In this document: positions 19,340-31,600 of the stretch, one piece after another
Layout of the letters: each line of letters begins with the position of its first letter
Numbering within the stretch: position 1 is the stretch's first letter
DNA from: Cellulomonas taurus
GTDB taxonomy: Bacteria > Actinomycetota > Actinomycetes > Actinomycetales > Cellulomonadaceae
DNA length: 64,000 nucleotides
Reading direction: 5' to 3'
NCBI RefSeq assembly: GCF_012931845.1
Contig: NZ_CP051884.1
Location: 1,860,001 to 1,924,000, forward strand
The notes under the pieces: model-generated
What the model saw: only the letters and a program-made list of their open reading frames with translations
Database searches by the model: none
What the model was told of the DNA's origin: nothing
Program-made: the position numbers and the translations under genes

Positions 19340-20092
19340 TCAGCCGACGACCCGGCGCAGGGTGCGGCGCCAGGGTCGTCCGGTCACGTCGGGGTGCAGC
19401 AGCAGCAGGCCGGTGGCGTACTTGGAGATCCGGTCCGGGCGGTGACCGTTGCGCCACAGCAGGTGGTCCAGCGGGCCGGCACCGTGGGCGCTCTTGGTCT
19501 CGACGATCACCCGGCGCGGGAGGCCGGTCCGGTCGACACCGCACGGGGTGGAGAACGCCAGGTCGGTGTCGATGGTGGCCCGGTTGCCGTCCGGCAGGCG
19601 CAGGGTGGTCCGGCGGTACTCGGTGACCAGCACCGGTGCCAGGTCCAGCACCTCGGGCGGCTGCACCCCGGCCTCGGACAGGGCGGCCCGGACGAAGGGC
19701 AGTCCGGCGGCCAGCCCCTCCGGATCCGGGTGCTCGCGGCGCTGCTTCACCGTGTTCCCCCGGGGGCCGCGGGTCTTGACCTCCAACCAGCAGCTGTCGG
19801 TGTCCAGGTAGCTGCGGGTGCGGATCTTGAACCGGCGTCGCCGCCGACCCGCCGCCGAGTGGAAGGCGTCCAGGGCGCCGGTGTCCAGGTACACCGATCG
19901 GTAGCCGAAGCACTGCCGGTCGCCGATGGTCAGGCAACGGGTGCCGGTCGGGAGCTCGGCCAGCAGCGGGGCCAGCGCGTCCACCGGGAGCACGTACTTG
20001 CGGTCGATCCTGGTCAGCAGCTCGGCCTCGGCGGTCAGCTCCGTCAGGCCGATCGGGGCCAGGTCCAGGCGGTCGACGATCGTGGTGCTCAT
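19340..20092 (-). CDS. VTC-domain polyphosphate polymerase-like protein
   Basis: A 250-residue protein of the VTC domain family, related to the catalytic tunnel of the yeast vacuolar transporter chaperone that makes polyphosphate. Typical features are the N-terminal R-x-D-x-K-Y (RIDRKYVLP), YRSVYLDT, the basic strand RRRRRFKIRTRSY, WLEVKTRG, and VIVETKS, which supply the basic and acidic tunnel residues. ATG at 20092 overlaps the DUF4956 stop by 4 bp. Bacterial homologues are mostly untested; synthesis of polyphosphate or another triphosphate-tunnel reaction is possible. Confidence 0.85.
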   Translation of the reverse strand: MSTTIVDRLDLAPIGLTELTAEAELLTRIDRKYVLPVDALAPLLAELPTGTRCLTIGDRQCFGYRSVYLDTGALDAFHSAAGRRRRRFKIRTRSYLDTDSCWLEVKTRGPRGNTVKQRREHPDPEGLAAGLPFVRAALSEAGVQPPEVLDLAPVLVTEYRRTTLRLPDGNRATIDTDLAFSTPCGVDRTGLPRRVIVETKSAHGAGPLDHLLWRNGHRPDRISKYATGLLLLHPDVTGRPWRRTLRRVVG

Positions 20093-20682
20093 CGGGCATC
20101 GACCAGCGCACACGCCGGGACCGCGGCGCTGATCGCGCGGGCGCCTTCCTCGTACCGCACATCCACCCAGGTGACGTCGTCCACCAGGTCCAGACGGAGC
20201 ACGCTCACGTCCCGGACCCCGGCACCGAGCAGTTCCTCCAACCGGGCGGTCAGCTCCGCGCGATCCGGGTAGGCGCGGTCCAGCACCACGGTCTGCTGCC
20301 GGTAGCGGCACAGCAGCCGGGGGTGATCGCCGATGTACAGCGCGACCAGGATCAGCCCCATCATCGCCGCGGCCGACCAGCCCAGGGTCGCGCCGAGGCC
20401 ACCCAGCAGGCCGAGGGCCAGCGCGGCGAAGTAGTACGCCACCTCGTGCTGGGTGATCTCCGACGAGCGCAGCCGGATGATCGACAGCACGCCGAACAGG
20501 CCGAGGCCGAGGCCCGCGCCGACGGTGCTGGTGGACAGTGCACCGGCCACGGCGAGCACCCCGACGTTCACCCCGATGAAGGCGGCGACCAGATCACGTC
20601 GACGGTGTCGGGGGAAGTAGAGGACGAAGGTGAGGACGACGACCGCGGCCAGGTCGAGGGCGAACAGGGCAAGGGTGGGCAT
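20089..20682 (-). CDS. DUF4956 membrane protein
   Basis: A 197-residue protein with four or five membrane helices in the first 125 residues, containing the conserved GLFGVLSIIRLRSSEITQ segment of DUF4956, and a cytosolic alpha/beta tail. Partner of the VTC-domain protein in many genomes. GTG (20688) and ATG (20682) are possible starts; AAGGGG at 20687-20692 gives usable spacing only for the ATG. First gene of the inserted module between arc and dop. Confidence 0.85.
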   Translation of the reverse strand: MPTLALFALDLAAVVVLTFVLYFPRHRRRDLVAAFIGVNVGVLAVAGALSTSTVGAGLGLGLFGVLSIIRLRSSEITQHEVAYYFAALALGLLGGLGATLGWSAAAMMGLILVALYIGDHPRLLCRYRQQTVVLDRAYPDRAELTARLEELLGAGVRDVSVLRLDLVDDVTWVDVRYEEGARAISAAVPACALVDAR

Positions 20683-20693
20683 GAGCACCCCTT

Positions 20694-20731
20694 CGGGTGG
20701 GAGAAGCGGACGTCGTCCATCTCCCCACCCG
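20694..20731 (-). terminator. Hairpin between arc and the DUF4956 module
   Basis: CGGGTGGG (20694-20701) pairs with CCCACCCG (20724-20731), extendable by three pairs with one bulge. It lies 38 bp after the arc stop and just upstream of the DUF4956 ribosome binding site, so it may end the arc transcript. Confidence 0.5.
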
Positions 20732-20768
20732 GCACTGTGTCGTCGCTGTGACCGACCTCAGCGAGGAC

Positions 20769-22394
20769 TCAGAGGTACTGCCCGGTGCTCTGCACGTTCT
20801 CGATCCGCCGGGGTGCCGCCGCGCCAGCCTTCTTCTTGTTCTCCTGCACGATCGTCCGGATGAAGACGATCCGCTCGCCCTTCTTGCCCGAGATCCGGGC
20901 CCAGTCGTCCGGGTTCGTGGTGTTCGGCAGGTCCTCGTTCTCGGTGAACTCGTCCACGCAGGCGGTGAGCAGGTGCTCCACCCGCAGGCCGCGCTGCCCG
21001 GTGGCGAGCAGATCCTTGATCGCGGACTTCTTGGCCCGGTCGACGACGTTCTGGATCATCGCGCCGGAGGTGAAGTCCTTGAAGAACAGGATCTCCTTGT
21101 CGCCGCTGGCGTAGGTGACCTCCAGGAAGCGGTTCACGTCCTCCTCGGAGTACATCCGCTCCACGGTGCGGTGGATCATCGCCTCCACCGCCTCGGCCTG
21201 CGATCCGTGGTGCTCGGCCAGGTCGTCCGGGTGGATCGGCAGGTCGGGGGTGAGGTACTTGGCGAAGATCTCCCTGGCCCCCTCGGCGTCCGGGCGCTCG
21301 ATCTTGATCTTCACGTCCAGTCGACCCGGCCGCAGGATGGCCGGATCGATCATGTCCTCACGGTTCGAGGCGCCGATCACGATCACGTTCTCCAGCCGCT
21401 CCACGCCGTCGATCTCGGCCAGCAGCTGCGGGACGATCGTGGTCTCGGTGTCCGATGACACCCCGGTGCCGCGGGTGCGGAACAGCGATTCCATCTCATC
21501 GAAGAACACCACCACCGGGTGACCCTGCGACGCCTTCTCCCGGGCGCGGCTGAAGATCAGCCGGATGTGCCGCTCGGTCTCGCCGACGTACTTGTTCAGC
21601 AGCTCCGGACCCTTGACGTTCAGGAAGTAGCTGGTCGCCGAGGCCGGGTCCTCGCCCCGCACCTGCGCGGAGGTGGCAGCGAGCGAGTGGGCGACGGCCT
21701 TGGCGATCAGGGTCTTGCCGCAGCCGGGCGGGCCGTACAGCAGCACACCCTTCGGCGGCTTGAGCCCGTGCTCGCGGAACAGCTCCGGGTGCAGGAACGG
21801 CAGCTCGACGGCGTCGCGGATCTGCTCGATCTGCGGACCCAGGCCGCCGATGTCGGTGTAGTCGATGTCCGGCACTTCCTCCAGCACCAGGTCCTCGACC
21901 TCGGAGCGCGGCACCCGCTCGAAGACGAAGTTGGACCGGGTCTCGATGGTCAGCGCGTCACCGACCCGCACCCGGCCGCCGAGCAGCGGACCCGCCAGCC
22001 GGACCACCCGCTCGTCGTCCCCGCGTCCGACCACCAGCGCGCGGTCGGTGCCGATGAGTTCCTTGACGGTGACCAGTTCCCCGACCCGCTCGTAGCCGCC
22101 GGCCTCGACCACGGTCATCGCCTCGTTCAGGCGGACCTCCTGGCCCGGCCGCAGCGCGCGGGTGTTGACGCTGGGGCTGACCCCGACGTGCATCTTGCGC
22201 CCGGCCGAGATCACCTCCACCGTGCCGTCACCGCGCGGCGACAGGAAGGTGGCGAAGGTGGCCGGCGGCTTGGCGAGGTCGTCGATCTGCCGCTTCAGCT
22301 CGATGATCTGGTCCCGCGCGGCGACCAGCGCGTCGGACAACCGCTGGTTCTTGGCCTGGAGCAGCTGGAATTCCTGCGGGGTCGGTTCCGTCAT
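20769..22394 (-). CDS. arc: Proteasomal AAA ATPase (ARC/Mpa)
   Basis: Hexameric unfoldase that recruits pupylated proteins to the 20S core. 541 residues: an N-terminal coiled coil (about residues 5-45) that binds Pup, two OB folds (about 50-180), then the AAA module with Walker A GPPGCGKT near residue 221-228, Walker [12 protein letters not shown] and the arginine finger region [11 protein letters not shown]. The C-terminus ends GQYL, the proteasome-docking motif. ATG follows AGGAGGGA; TAGCCT at 22433-22428 on the minus strand is a candidate -10. Unlike the common actinobacterial order, arc is separated from dop by three unrelated genes. Confidence 0.96.
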   Translation of the reverse strand: MTEPTPQEFQLLQAKNQRLSDALVAARDQIIELKRQIDDLAKPPATFATFLSPRGDGTVEVISAGRKMHVGVSPSVNTRALRPGQEVRLNEAMTVVEAGGYERVGELVTVKELIGTDRALVVGRGDDERVVRLAGPLLGGRVRVGDALTIETRSNFVFERVPRSEVEDLVLEEVPDIDYTDIGGLGPQIEQIRDAVELPFLHPELFREHGLKPPKGVLLYGPPGCGKTLIAKAVAHSLAATSAQVRGEDPASATSYFLNVKGPELLNKYVGETERHIRLIFSRAREKASQGHPVVVFFDEMESLFRTRGTGVSSDTETTIVPQLLAEIDGVERLENVIVIGASNREDMIDPAILRPGRLDVKIKIERPDAEGAREIFAKYLTPDLPIHPDDLAEHHGSQAEAVEAMIHRTVERMYSEEDVNRFLEVTYASGDKEILFFKDFTSGAMIQNVVDRAKKSAIKDLLATGQRGLRVEHLLTACVDEFTENEDLPNTTNPDDWARISGKKGERIVFIRTIVQENKKKAGAAAPRRIENVQSTGQYL

Positions 22395-22484
22395 GGCGCG
22401 GTCCCTCCTGGCTGATGGCGTTGCGGCAGGCTAACCACGCGGGCGGACATTCCGCGCGATGCGGTCAGCGGGTGGACCGGCGTG

Positions 22485-24824
<2,340 letters not shown>

Positions 24825-24825
24825 C

Positions 24826-24837
24826 TACGCTCGACCC
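24826..24837 (+). promoter_or_regulatory. -10 box (TACGCT) for the leaderless recB-like gene
   Basis: TACGCT at 24826-24831, spacer CGACCC, GTG at 24838. This placement selects 24838 over the longer open frame from 24748. Confidence 0.55.
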
Positions 24838-25779
24838 GTGACCGACACCGACCCGCTGCTGCTCGACGGACCCGCCATCGACGGGCCGGTCGTGGTGCCC
24901 GGAGAGACGGCTGCCGAGGCGGAGGAGTCCGCCGGACACGAGGCGGTCAGGACCAGGGTGCCCGGGCTCTCCCCTTCCCGCGCGAACGACTTCCAGCAGT
25001 GCCCGCTGCTGTTCCGGTTCCGGGTGGTCGACCGACTGCCCGAGCCGCCGAGTTCCGCGGCCGCGCGCGGCACGCTGGTGCACACCGTGCTGGAACGGCT
25101 GTACGACCTGCCGCTCGGGCAGCGCACCCCGGCGGCCGCCCACGACCTGGTGCCCGCGGCCTGGGACGCCCTGGTGGAACGCCAGCCCGAGGTGGTCGAG
25201 CTGTTCGCGGACGAGGCGGGTCGGCAGGAGTGGCTGACCAGCGCCCGGCTGTTGCTGGACACCTACTTCACCTTGGAGGACCCGAACCGGTTGCAGCCCG
25301 GCGAGCGGGAGCTGAACGTGCGCACCCAGTTGGCGGACGGACCGCAGCTGCGCGGCATCGTGGACCGGCTGGACATCGCGCCGGACGGGCGGCTCCGGGT
25401 GGTCGACTACAAGACCGGCAAGTCGCCCCGCGCCGGTTACGAGGGCAACGCGCTGTTCCAGATGCGGTTCTACTCCTACGTGCTCTGGCGCGAACGCGGG
25501 GTGCTGCCGACCCTGTTGCAGCTGGTCTACCTCGGCGATGGGACGGTGGTGCGGCACGCGCCCAGCGAGGCGGAGATGCGCACCCTGGAACAGCGGTTGC
25601 GCGCACTCTGGGAGCGGATCGAGGAGTGTGCCCGCACCGGCGAGTGGGCCCCGCGCACGTCGAAGCTCTGCGACTGGTGTGCGCACCGCAGCATCTGCCC
25701 GGCCTTCGGCGGGGTGCCGCCGGAGATCCCCACCGGTGCGGTGGAGTCGGCGCTCGGGGTGGTGCCGCTCGCCGGCTGA
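24838..25779 (+). CDS. RecB-like PD-(D/E)XK exonuclease with probable Fe-S clasp
   Basis: A 313-residue stand-alone nuclease domain related to RecB/AddB. The active site reads GIVDRLDI followed by VVDYKTGK (D-x(n)-D-Y-K). Four cysteines, C55 in FQQCPLLF and C278, C281, C287 in LCDWCAHRSIC, match the one-plus-three arrangement of the AddB 4Fe-4S clasp. No helicase domain is attached. Such short actinobacterial RecB-family proteins are annotated as exonucleases without firm function. It diverges from the site-2 protease gene and is not in an operon with recombination genes. Confidence 0.88.
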   Translation: MTDTDPLLLDGPAIDGPVVVPGETAAEAEESAGHEAVRTRVPGLSPSRANDFQQCPLLFRFRVVDRLPEPPSSAAARGTLVHTVLERLYDLPLGQRTPAAAHDLVPAAWDALVERQPEVVELFADEAGRQEWLTSARLLLDTYFTLEDPNRLQPGERELNVRTQLADGPQLRGIVDRLDIAPDGRLRVVDYKTGKSPRAGYEGNALFQMRFYSYVLWRERGVLPTLLQLVYLGDGTVVRHAPSEAEMRTLEQRLRALWERIEECARTGEWAPRTSKLCDWCAHRSICPAFGGVPPEIPTGAVESALGVVPLAG

Positions 25780-25823
25780 CCGGGAGGTCCTGACAGGGCC
25801 TCCTGGCGCGGGCCCACCCGTCG

Positions 25824-25836
25824 TACCGTGGTCGGC
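25824..25836 (+). promoter_or_regulatory. -10 box (TACCGT) for the leaderless XRE regulator
   Basis: TACCGT at 25824-25829 with a 7-nt spacer to ATG 25837. It favours this ATG over the in-frame GTG at 25828. Confidence 0.5.
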
Positions 25837-26742
25837 ATGGACAACCGCGAGGAGGTGCGCGACTTCCTCCGGTCACGTCGCGCCAGGATCACCCCGGAAC
25901 AGGCGGGCCTGCCGACCTACGGGTCGAACCGCCGGGTGCCGGGTCTGCGCCGCGAGGAGGTCGCGATGCTCGCCGGGATGTCGAGCGACTACTACATCCG
26001 GCTGGAACGCGGGAACCTCGGCGGGGCGTCCGACCAGGTGTTGGACGCGCTCGCCCGGGTCCTGCGCCTGGACGACGCCGAGCAGCGTCACCTGAGCGAT
26101 CTGGCGGCGGCCGCCCGAGGGCCACGCAGTCGGCGCGCCCGTACCCCGGATCTCACCGTCCCGACCAGCATCCGGGTGCTGTTGGACTCGATCACCGGGA
26201 CCCCGGCCGTGGTCCGGGACGACCGGCTCACCGTGCTGGCGACCAACCCCCTCGGCCGTGCGCTGTACCACCCGCTGGTGACCAGCCCGGCCGGCCCGGC
26301 GAACCACGCCCGATTCGTGTTCCTGGACCCGGCGTCGCAGGACTTCTGGGTGAACTGGGAGCGGGCGGCCGACGACACGGTGGGTGTCCTGCGGTCGGCA
26401 GCCGGTCGGATGCCGCACGACCGGGAGCTGAACCTGCTGATCGGCGAGCTGTCCACCCGCTCAGAGGACTTCCGCACCCGGTGGGCGGCGCACCACGTGC
26501 ACCTGCACACCGGCGGCGTGAAGCAGATCCGGCACCCCGTGGTCGGACGGGTCGAGCTGATGTACGACTCCCTGTCGATCGCCGCCGCCCCGGACCTGAC
26601 CCTGCTGGTGTACACCGCGCAGCCGGGCAGCCCCAGCGCGGACGCCCTCACATTGCTCGCATCCTGGTCGGTGACCGAGGGGTACTCCCAGTACCCCGGT
26701 TCAGCAGGGACTCCCCTGGTCACGCCGCCGGTGGTCGACTGA
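25837..26742 (+). CDS. XRE-family regulator with MmyB-like ligand-binding domain
   Basis: A 301-residue transcription factor. Residues about 5-80 are a helix-turn-helix of the XRE class (RRVPGLRREEVAMLAGMSSDYYIRLERG is the diagnostic stretch, shortened here: LRREEVAMLAG). Residues about 105-275 match the MmyB-type PAS-like domain (PAVVRDDRLTVLATN, FVFLDP, HPVVGRVELMYDSL). In Streptomyces, such regulators sit next to short-chain or aldo/keto reductases they control, and here the next gene, 27 bp downstream, is an aldo/keto reductase. Control of that gene is therefore likely, with a small hydrophobic ligand. Confidence 0.88.
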   Translation: MDNREEVRDFLRSRRARITPEQAGLPTYGSNRRVPGLRREEVAMLAGMSSDYYIRLERGNLGGASDQVLDALARVLRLDDAEQRHLSDLAAAARGPRSRRARTPDLTVPTSIRVLLDSITGTPAVVRDDRLTVLATNPLGRALYHPLVTSPAGPANHARFVFLDPASQDFWVNWERAADDTVGVLRSAAGRMPHDRELNLLIGELSTRSEDFRTRWAAHHVHLHTGGVKQIRHPVVGRVELMYDSLSIAAAPDLTLLVYTAQPGSPSADALTLLASWSVTEGYSQYPGSAGTPLVTPPVVD

Positions 26743-27754
<1,012 letters not shown>

Positions 27755-27756
<2 letters not shown>

Positions 27757-27806
27757 CCCGACACGGGCCGGTACCGGGGATGTCCCCGATGCCGGCCCGT
27801 CGGGTC
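27755..27806. terminator. Bidirectional terminator hairpin between aldo/keto reductase and rtcB
   Basis: GACCCGAC and CGGGCCGG on the left arm (27755-27771) pair with CCGGCCCG and CGGGTC on the right (27792-27806) with a 2-nt bulge; an inner GGGGA/TCCCC adds a second stem. It spans the stop codons of the two convergent genes. Confidence 0.65.
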
Positions 27807-29037
27807 AGCCCTTGACGCAGAGGATCGTGCGCAGCCGCGCCACGACCTCGACCAGGTCGCTCTGCGCGGCGATCACCGAGTCGAGGTCCTTGTACGCACC
27901 CGGGATCTCATCCAGCACCCCGGCATCCTTCCGACACTCCACCCCGGCGGTCTGCTCGGCCAGGTCGTCCAGCGTGAAGTGCTTCTTCGCCGCGGTCCGG
28001 GACATCCGCCGACCGGCACCGTGCGACGCCGACCAGTACGACTCCGGGTTGCCCAGGCCCCGCACCACGTAGGACCCGGTGCCCATCGACCCGGGGATCA
28101 GACCGAGGTCACCGGCACCGGCCCGGATCGCCCCCTTCCGGGTCACGATCAGGTCGGCGCCGTCGATCCGCTCGGTGGCGACGTAGTTGTGGTGCACGTT
28201 CACCGCCTCGTCGAAGGTCACCTCCCGGTCGGCGAACTCCGCCCGGACCGCCTCCGCGACCAGGGTGATCATCACCGCCCGGGACCGGGCCGCGTACTCC
28301 TGCGCCCACCACAGGTCGTTCAGGTAGGCATCCATCTCCGGGGTCCCGGCCAGGAACACCGCCAGATCCCGGTCCGGCAGCGCCCGGTTGTGCTCCAGAC
28401 CCTTGGCGATCCCGGCATGGTGCTCGGCCAGCGTCTTGCCGATGTTCCGCGACCCGGAGTGCAGTTGCAGCCACACCTGGTCCTCGGTGTCGAGGCAGAC
28501 CTCGATGAAGTGATTGCCGCCGCCCAGGGTGCCCATCTGCTGCTGCACCCGGGTCTCGATCCGGTCCACCCCGCCGCTGAGCGTGCCGAACCGGGACCAG
28601 AACGCGTCCTCGCCGGACAGCACCTCCGCGGACCGGGCGCCCCGGGCCAGCGGGTGCAGCCGCCGCAGGTCCACCGGGGTCTTGTGCCCGTGGTGGCCCA
28701 CCGGCACCTCGCGCTCGATCCGCGACCGCAGCCGGTGCAGGTCGTCCGGCAGGTCGGCAGCGGTCAGCGAGGTGCGCACCCCGACCATCCCGCAGCCGAT
28801 GTCCACCCCGACCGCGTTCGGCGACACGGCGTCGCGCATCGCGATCACCGACCCGACCGTCGCCCCCTTGCCGAGGTGGACGTCCGGCATCACGCGGATG
28901 CCGTGCACCCACGGCAGCGCGGCGATCTGGCGCAGCTGCTGCGCAGCGGCCGGTTCGACCTCGTGCTCGGGCGCCCACATCAGGGTGGACGCGCGGGTAC
29001 CGGACAGCTGGACGGGGAACACGGGAGTGCCTTTCAC
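27805..29037 (-). CDS. rtcB: RNA-splicing ligase RtcB family protein
   Basis: GTP- and Mn2+-dependent RNA ligase joining 2',3'-cyclic phosphate (or 3'-phosphate) to 5'-OH ends. 410 residues, within the family range for the shorter bacterial RtcB2-like type. Metal ligands are in MPDVHLGKG, VGVDIGCGM (Cys), GGGNHFIEV and SGSRNIG; HHNYV and SHGAGRRMSR carry the guanylylated His. No archease or RtcR/RtcA is adjacent, so the system appears solitary; RNA repair rather than tRNA splicing is the usual inference in bacteria. Starts with GTG; a 9-bp hairpin separates it from the HAD gene upstream. Confidence 0.93.
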   Translation of the reverse strand: MKGTPVFPVQLSGTRASTLMWAPEHEVEPAAAQQLRQIAALPWVHGIRVMPDVHLGKGATVGSVIAMRDAVSPNAVGVDIGCGMVGVRTSLTAADLPDDLHRLRSRIEREVPVGHHGHKTPVDLRRLHPLARGARSAEVLSGEDAFWSRFGTLSGGVDRIETRVQQQMGTLGGGNHFIEVCLDTEDQVWLQLHSGSRNIGKTLAEHHAGIAKGLEHNRALPDRDLAVFLAGTPEMDAYLNDLWWAQEYAARSRAVMITLVAEAVRAEFADREVTFDEAVNVHHNYVATERIDGADLIVTRKGAIRAGAGDLGLIPGSMGTGSYVVRGLGNPESYWSASHGAGRRMSRTAAKKHFTLDDLAEQTAGVECRKDAGVLDEIPGAYKDLDSVIAAQSDLVEVVARLRTILCVKG

Positions 29038-29053
29038 GACGACGACAAGAGCC

Positions 29054-29078
29054 GCCGACGGTAGACCCGACCGTCGGC
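29054..29078 (-). terminator. 9-bp hairpin between the HAD gene and rtcB
   Basis: GCCGACGGT (29054-29062) pairs with ACCGTCGGC (29070-29078), 7-nt loop, 5 bp after the HAD stop on the minus strand. Possible terminator, or a leader structure of rtcB. Confidence 0.45.
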
Positions 29079-29083
29079 GCAGG

Positions 29084-29758
29084 TCAGCTCAATTTGTCCA
29101 GCACGTCACCGGCACCGATCCGGGCCAGGTCCGCGACCGTGATGTCGGTCAGCGAGCTGGTGACGCTCAGCTCCGGCAGGTCCGGGATCGGGGTGAACAC
29201 CTCCACCGCGAGCACCCGGCCCCCGGCCGCCACCGCCGACCCGATGCCGGACGGCGAGTCCTCCACGATCACGCACCGGGTCACGTCCACCCCGAGGTGC
29301 TCGGCCGCCATCAGATACGGCTCCGGGTGCGGCTTCGCGTGCTGCACGTCGTCCCCGGCGACCACCGTGGCGAACACCCCGGCGACCTCGGCGAAGGGCA
29401 GCGCCAGATTGCGGTACGACGACGTCACCAGCGCCTGCGGCACCCCGGCCTCGGCCAGCGCCCGCAGCAGTGCTTCGGCGCCCGGCTGCCATGGGGTGCT
29501 GGCGGCGACCCCGGCGCGCACCCGCACGCTCAGGTAGTCGATGATCTCGTCCAGGCTCAGGTCGACACCGCGCTCCTGCAGGATGCTCGCCGAGGTGGTC
29601 AGCGGGTTGCCGACCAGCGACAACCCGTCCTCGTGCGACCACTGCCCACCCCAGGAGTGCACCAGCTCGGTCTCCGCCGCCATCCACAGCGGCTCGGTGT
29701 TGACCAGGGTGCCGTCCATGTCCCAGAGCACAGCGGTGGGAAGGGCGGGGTGGGTCAC
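29084..29758 (-). CDS. HAD-superfamily phosphatase (subfamily IA)
   Basis: A 224-residue haloacid dehalogenase-type hydrolase. Motif I is LWDMDGTLVNTE, motif II LVTSS, motif III the Lys of AKPHPEPY and motif IV VIVEDSPSG. The cap is the alpha-helical C1 type between residues 20 and 90. It resembles beta-phosphoglucomutase/phosphatase-like members acting on sugar phosphates. AGGAG lies before the GTG start. Substrate cannot be set. Confidence 0.9.
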   Translation of the reverse strand: MTHPALPTAVLWDMDGTLVNTEPLWMAAETELVHSWGGQWSHEDGLSLVGNPLTTSASILQERGVDLSLDEIIDYLSVRVRAGVAASTPWQPGAEALLRALAEAGVPQALVTSSYRNLALPFAEVAGVFATVVAGDDVQHAKPHPEPYLMAAEHLGVDVTRCVIVEDSPSGIGSAVAAGGRVLAVEVFTPIPDLPELSVTSSLTDITVADLARIGAGDVLDKLS

Positions 29759-29963
29759 GGGGTTCTCCTGTCGGGCGGGCTGCGGGGATTCCGACCACCG
29801 TAACCCGGGCGGGTGGACGGCAGGTGAAGCGACGGCGGTGGCCGGGCGGGGCGGGGCCGTGCGCCGGTGGTGGAAAGTTCCCGCCGCACGCCGGTTTCAC
29901 CCTGTGAGGACGCCCACCGGCCCGGTTGCTCGATCACGGTGAGCCGGCGCCGATCAGGCGGGC

Positions 29964-31556
29964 ATGACCCCCCGCAGCTCCTGGTTCGCCAACCGCCCGA
30001 TCGCGCAGAAGATCGGTGCGATCGTCGCCGTCCTGACCATCGTCGCCGCCGGCATGGGCCTGCTCGCGATCAGCAGCGTGCAGCAGCTCGGCGAGGGGCA
30101 GCGCACCCTGTACCAGGCCGACGTGCAGCCGTTGCAGGAGCTGGACCAGATCCAGCGCACGCTGCAGGGCAGCCGGGTGCGCGCGAACCAGTACGGCTTC
30201 ACCGCCGCCGCGGACCGGGCCGACCTGGCGGCCGAGATCGCCGACCGGGGCGACCAGCTGCTGGACGAGCTGGCCGACTACCGGCCGCACGCGGCCGACC
30301 CGGGGCGGGTGGACGACGCGATCGACCTGGCCACCGCCTTCCACCGGAACTTCGCCGAGCAGTTCGTCCCGGCCGTGGACGCGGGAGCGAGCGACGGCGC
30401 GCTGTCGGCGCTGTACACCGAGCAGATCTACCCGAACGCCGATGGGGCGCTGGACGCGATCTCGGGCGAGGCGGAGGCCAAGTCGGAGGCCGCCGCCACC
30501 GAGTTCGCCCACGGAAACGCGCTGGTGTCCAGCACCCGCACCCTGCTGATCGCCGCGCTCGCCGCCGGGGTCCTGATCGCGCTGGTGATCGCGGCCCTGG
30601 TCACCCGGCAGATCACCAGGACCGTCCGTCAGGTCGGTCGCTCCCTGGACGCGCTGGCCGAGGGTGACCTCACGGTCGCACCCGACGTGCGCTCCACCGA
30701 CGAGCTCGGCCGGATGGCCGCCGCCCTGGCCGCCGCCCAGCAGTCACTGCGCAGCACCCTGTCGTCCGTCGCAGGGGTGTCCACCACCATCGCCGGTGCC
30801 GCCGCACAGATGTCCGGTGCCAGTCAGGCGGTGCTCGGCCGGGCCCAGGAGACGTCGAACCAGGCCGGGGTGGTCGCCGCCGCCGCGGAGCAGGTGTCGC
30901 GGAACGTGCAGACCGTCGCCGCCGGTGCGGAGGAGATGGGCGCCAGCATCCGGGAAATCGCGCAGAACGCCTCGCAGGCGGCCAAGGTCGCGGGTGAGGC
31001 CACCAACGCCGCCGCGCTCACCAACGAGCAGGTCGCCCGGCTCGGCGCGTCGTCGGCAGAGATCGGCAACGTCATCAAGGTGATCACCAGCATCGCCGAG
31101 CAGACGAACCTGTTGGCATTGAACGCGACCATCGAGTCCGCGCGCGCCGGGGAGGCTGGCAAGGGCTTCGCGGTCGTGGCCGGGGAAGTCAAGGAACTGG
31201 CGCAGGAGACCGCCAAGGCCACCGAGGACATCGCCCGCCGGGTCGAGGCGATCCAGGCCGACACCACCGGCGCCGTCGGGGCGATCGGCGAGATCTCCAG
31301 CATCATCGCCCGGATCAACGACTACCAGCTGACCATCGCCTCGGCGGTGGAGGAGCAGACTGCGACCACCAACGAGATGTCCCGCTCGGTCGCGGAGGCC
31401 GCCACCGGCTCCGGGGAGATCGCCAGCACCATCACCGGGGTGGCGGGGGCCGCCGAACGGTCGACCGACGTGCTGCGCGAGGTGGAGACCGCGGTGCGCG
31501 ACCTGGCGGGGATGTCCGCCGAGCTGCGGGACCGGGTGGCGGCGTTCCGGTACTGA
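29964..31556 (+). CDS. Methyl-accepting chemotaxis protein
   Basis: A 530-residue chemoreceptor. TM1 at about residues 15-37, a four-helix-bundle type ligand domain (about 40-185), TM2 at about 190-213, HAMP to about 267, then the cytoplasmic signalling coil with the hairpin tip [20 protein letters not shown] near residue 379. Repeated A/E-rich heptads on both sides contain possible methylation sites. There are no che or flagellar genes in the window. A GCCGATCA at 29947-29954 resembles the -10 of flagellar sigma-28 promoters, but the -35 fit is poor. If the organism is non-motile, a different readout would be needed. Confidence 0.93.
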   Translation: MTPRSSWFANRPIAQKIGAIVAVLTIVAAGMGLLAISSVQQLGEGQRTLYQADVQPLQELDQIQRTLQGSRVRANQYGFTAAADRADLAAEIADRGDQLLDELADYRPHAADPGRVDDAIDLATAFHRNFAEQFVPAVDAGASDGALSALYTEQIYPNADGALDAISGEAEAKSEAAATEFAHGNALVSSTRTLLIAALAAGVLIALVIAALVTRQITRTVRQVGRSLDALAEGDLTVAPDVRSTDELGRMAAALAAAQQSLRSTLSSVAGVSTTIAGAAAQMSGASQAVLGRAQETSNQAGVVAAAAEQVSRNVQTVAAGAEEMGASIREIAQNASQAAKVAGEATNAAALTNEQVARLGASSAEIGNVIKVITSIAEQTNLLALNATIESARAGEAGKGFAVVAGEVKELAQETAKATEDIARRVEAIQADTTGAVGAIGEISSIIARINDYQLTIASAVEEQTATTNEMSRSVAEAATGSGEIASTITGVAGAAERSTDVLREVETAVRDLAGMSAELRDRVAAFRY

Positions 31557-31600
31557 GACGCCGACGGTCGCGGTGAGATGACCGAGGGCTCGGCCGACGC

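Noticed and set aside
17528-20272. 914-residue plus-strand open frame across the DUF4956/VTC/lipoprotein module
   Set aside because: It is the antisense shadow of GC-rich genes; composition is Gly/Arg/His/Val without any domain, and the minus-strand genes are well-supported families.
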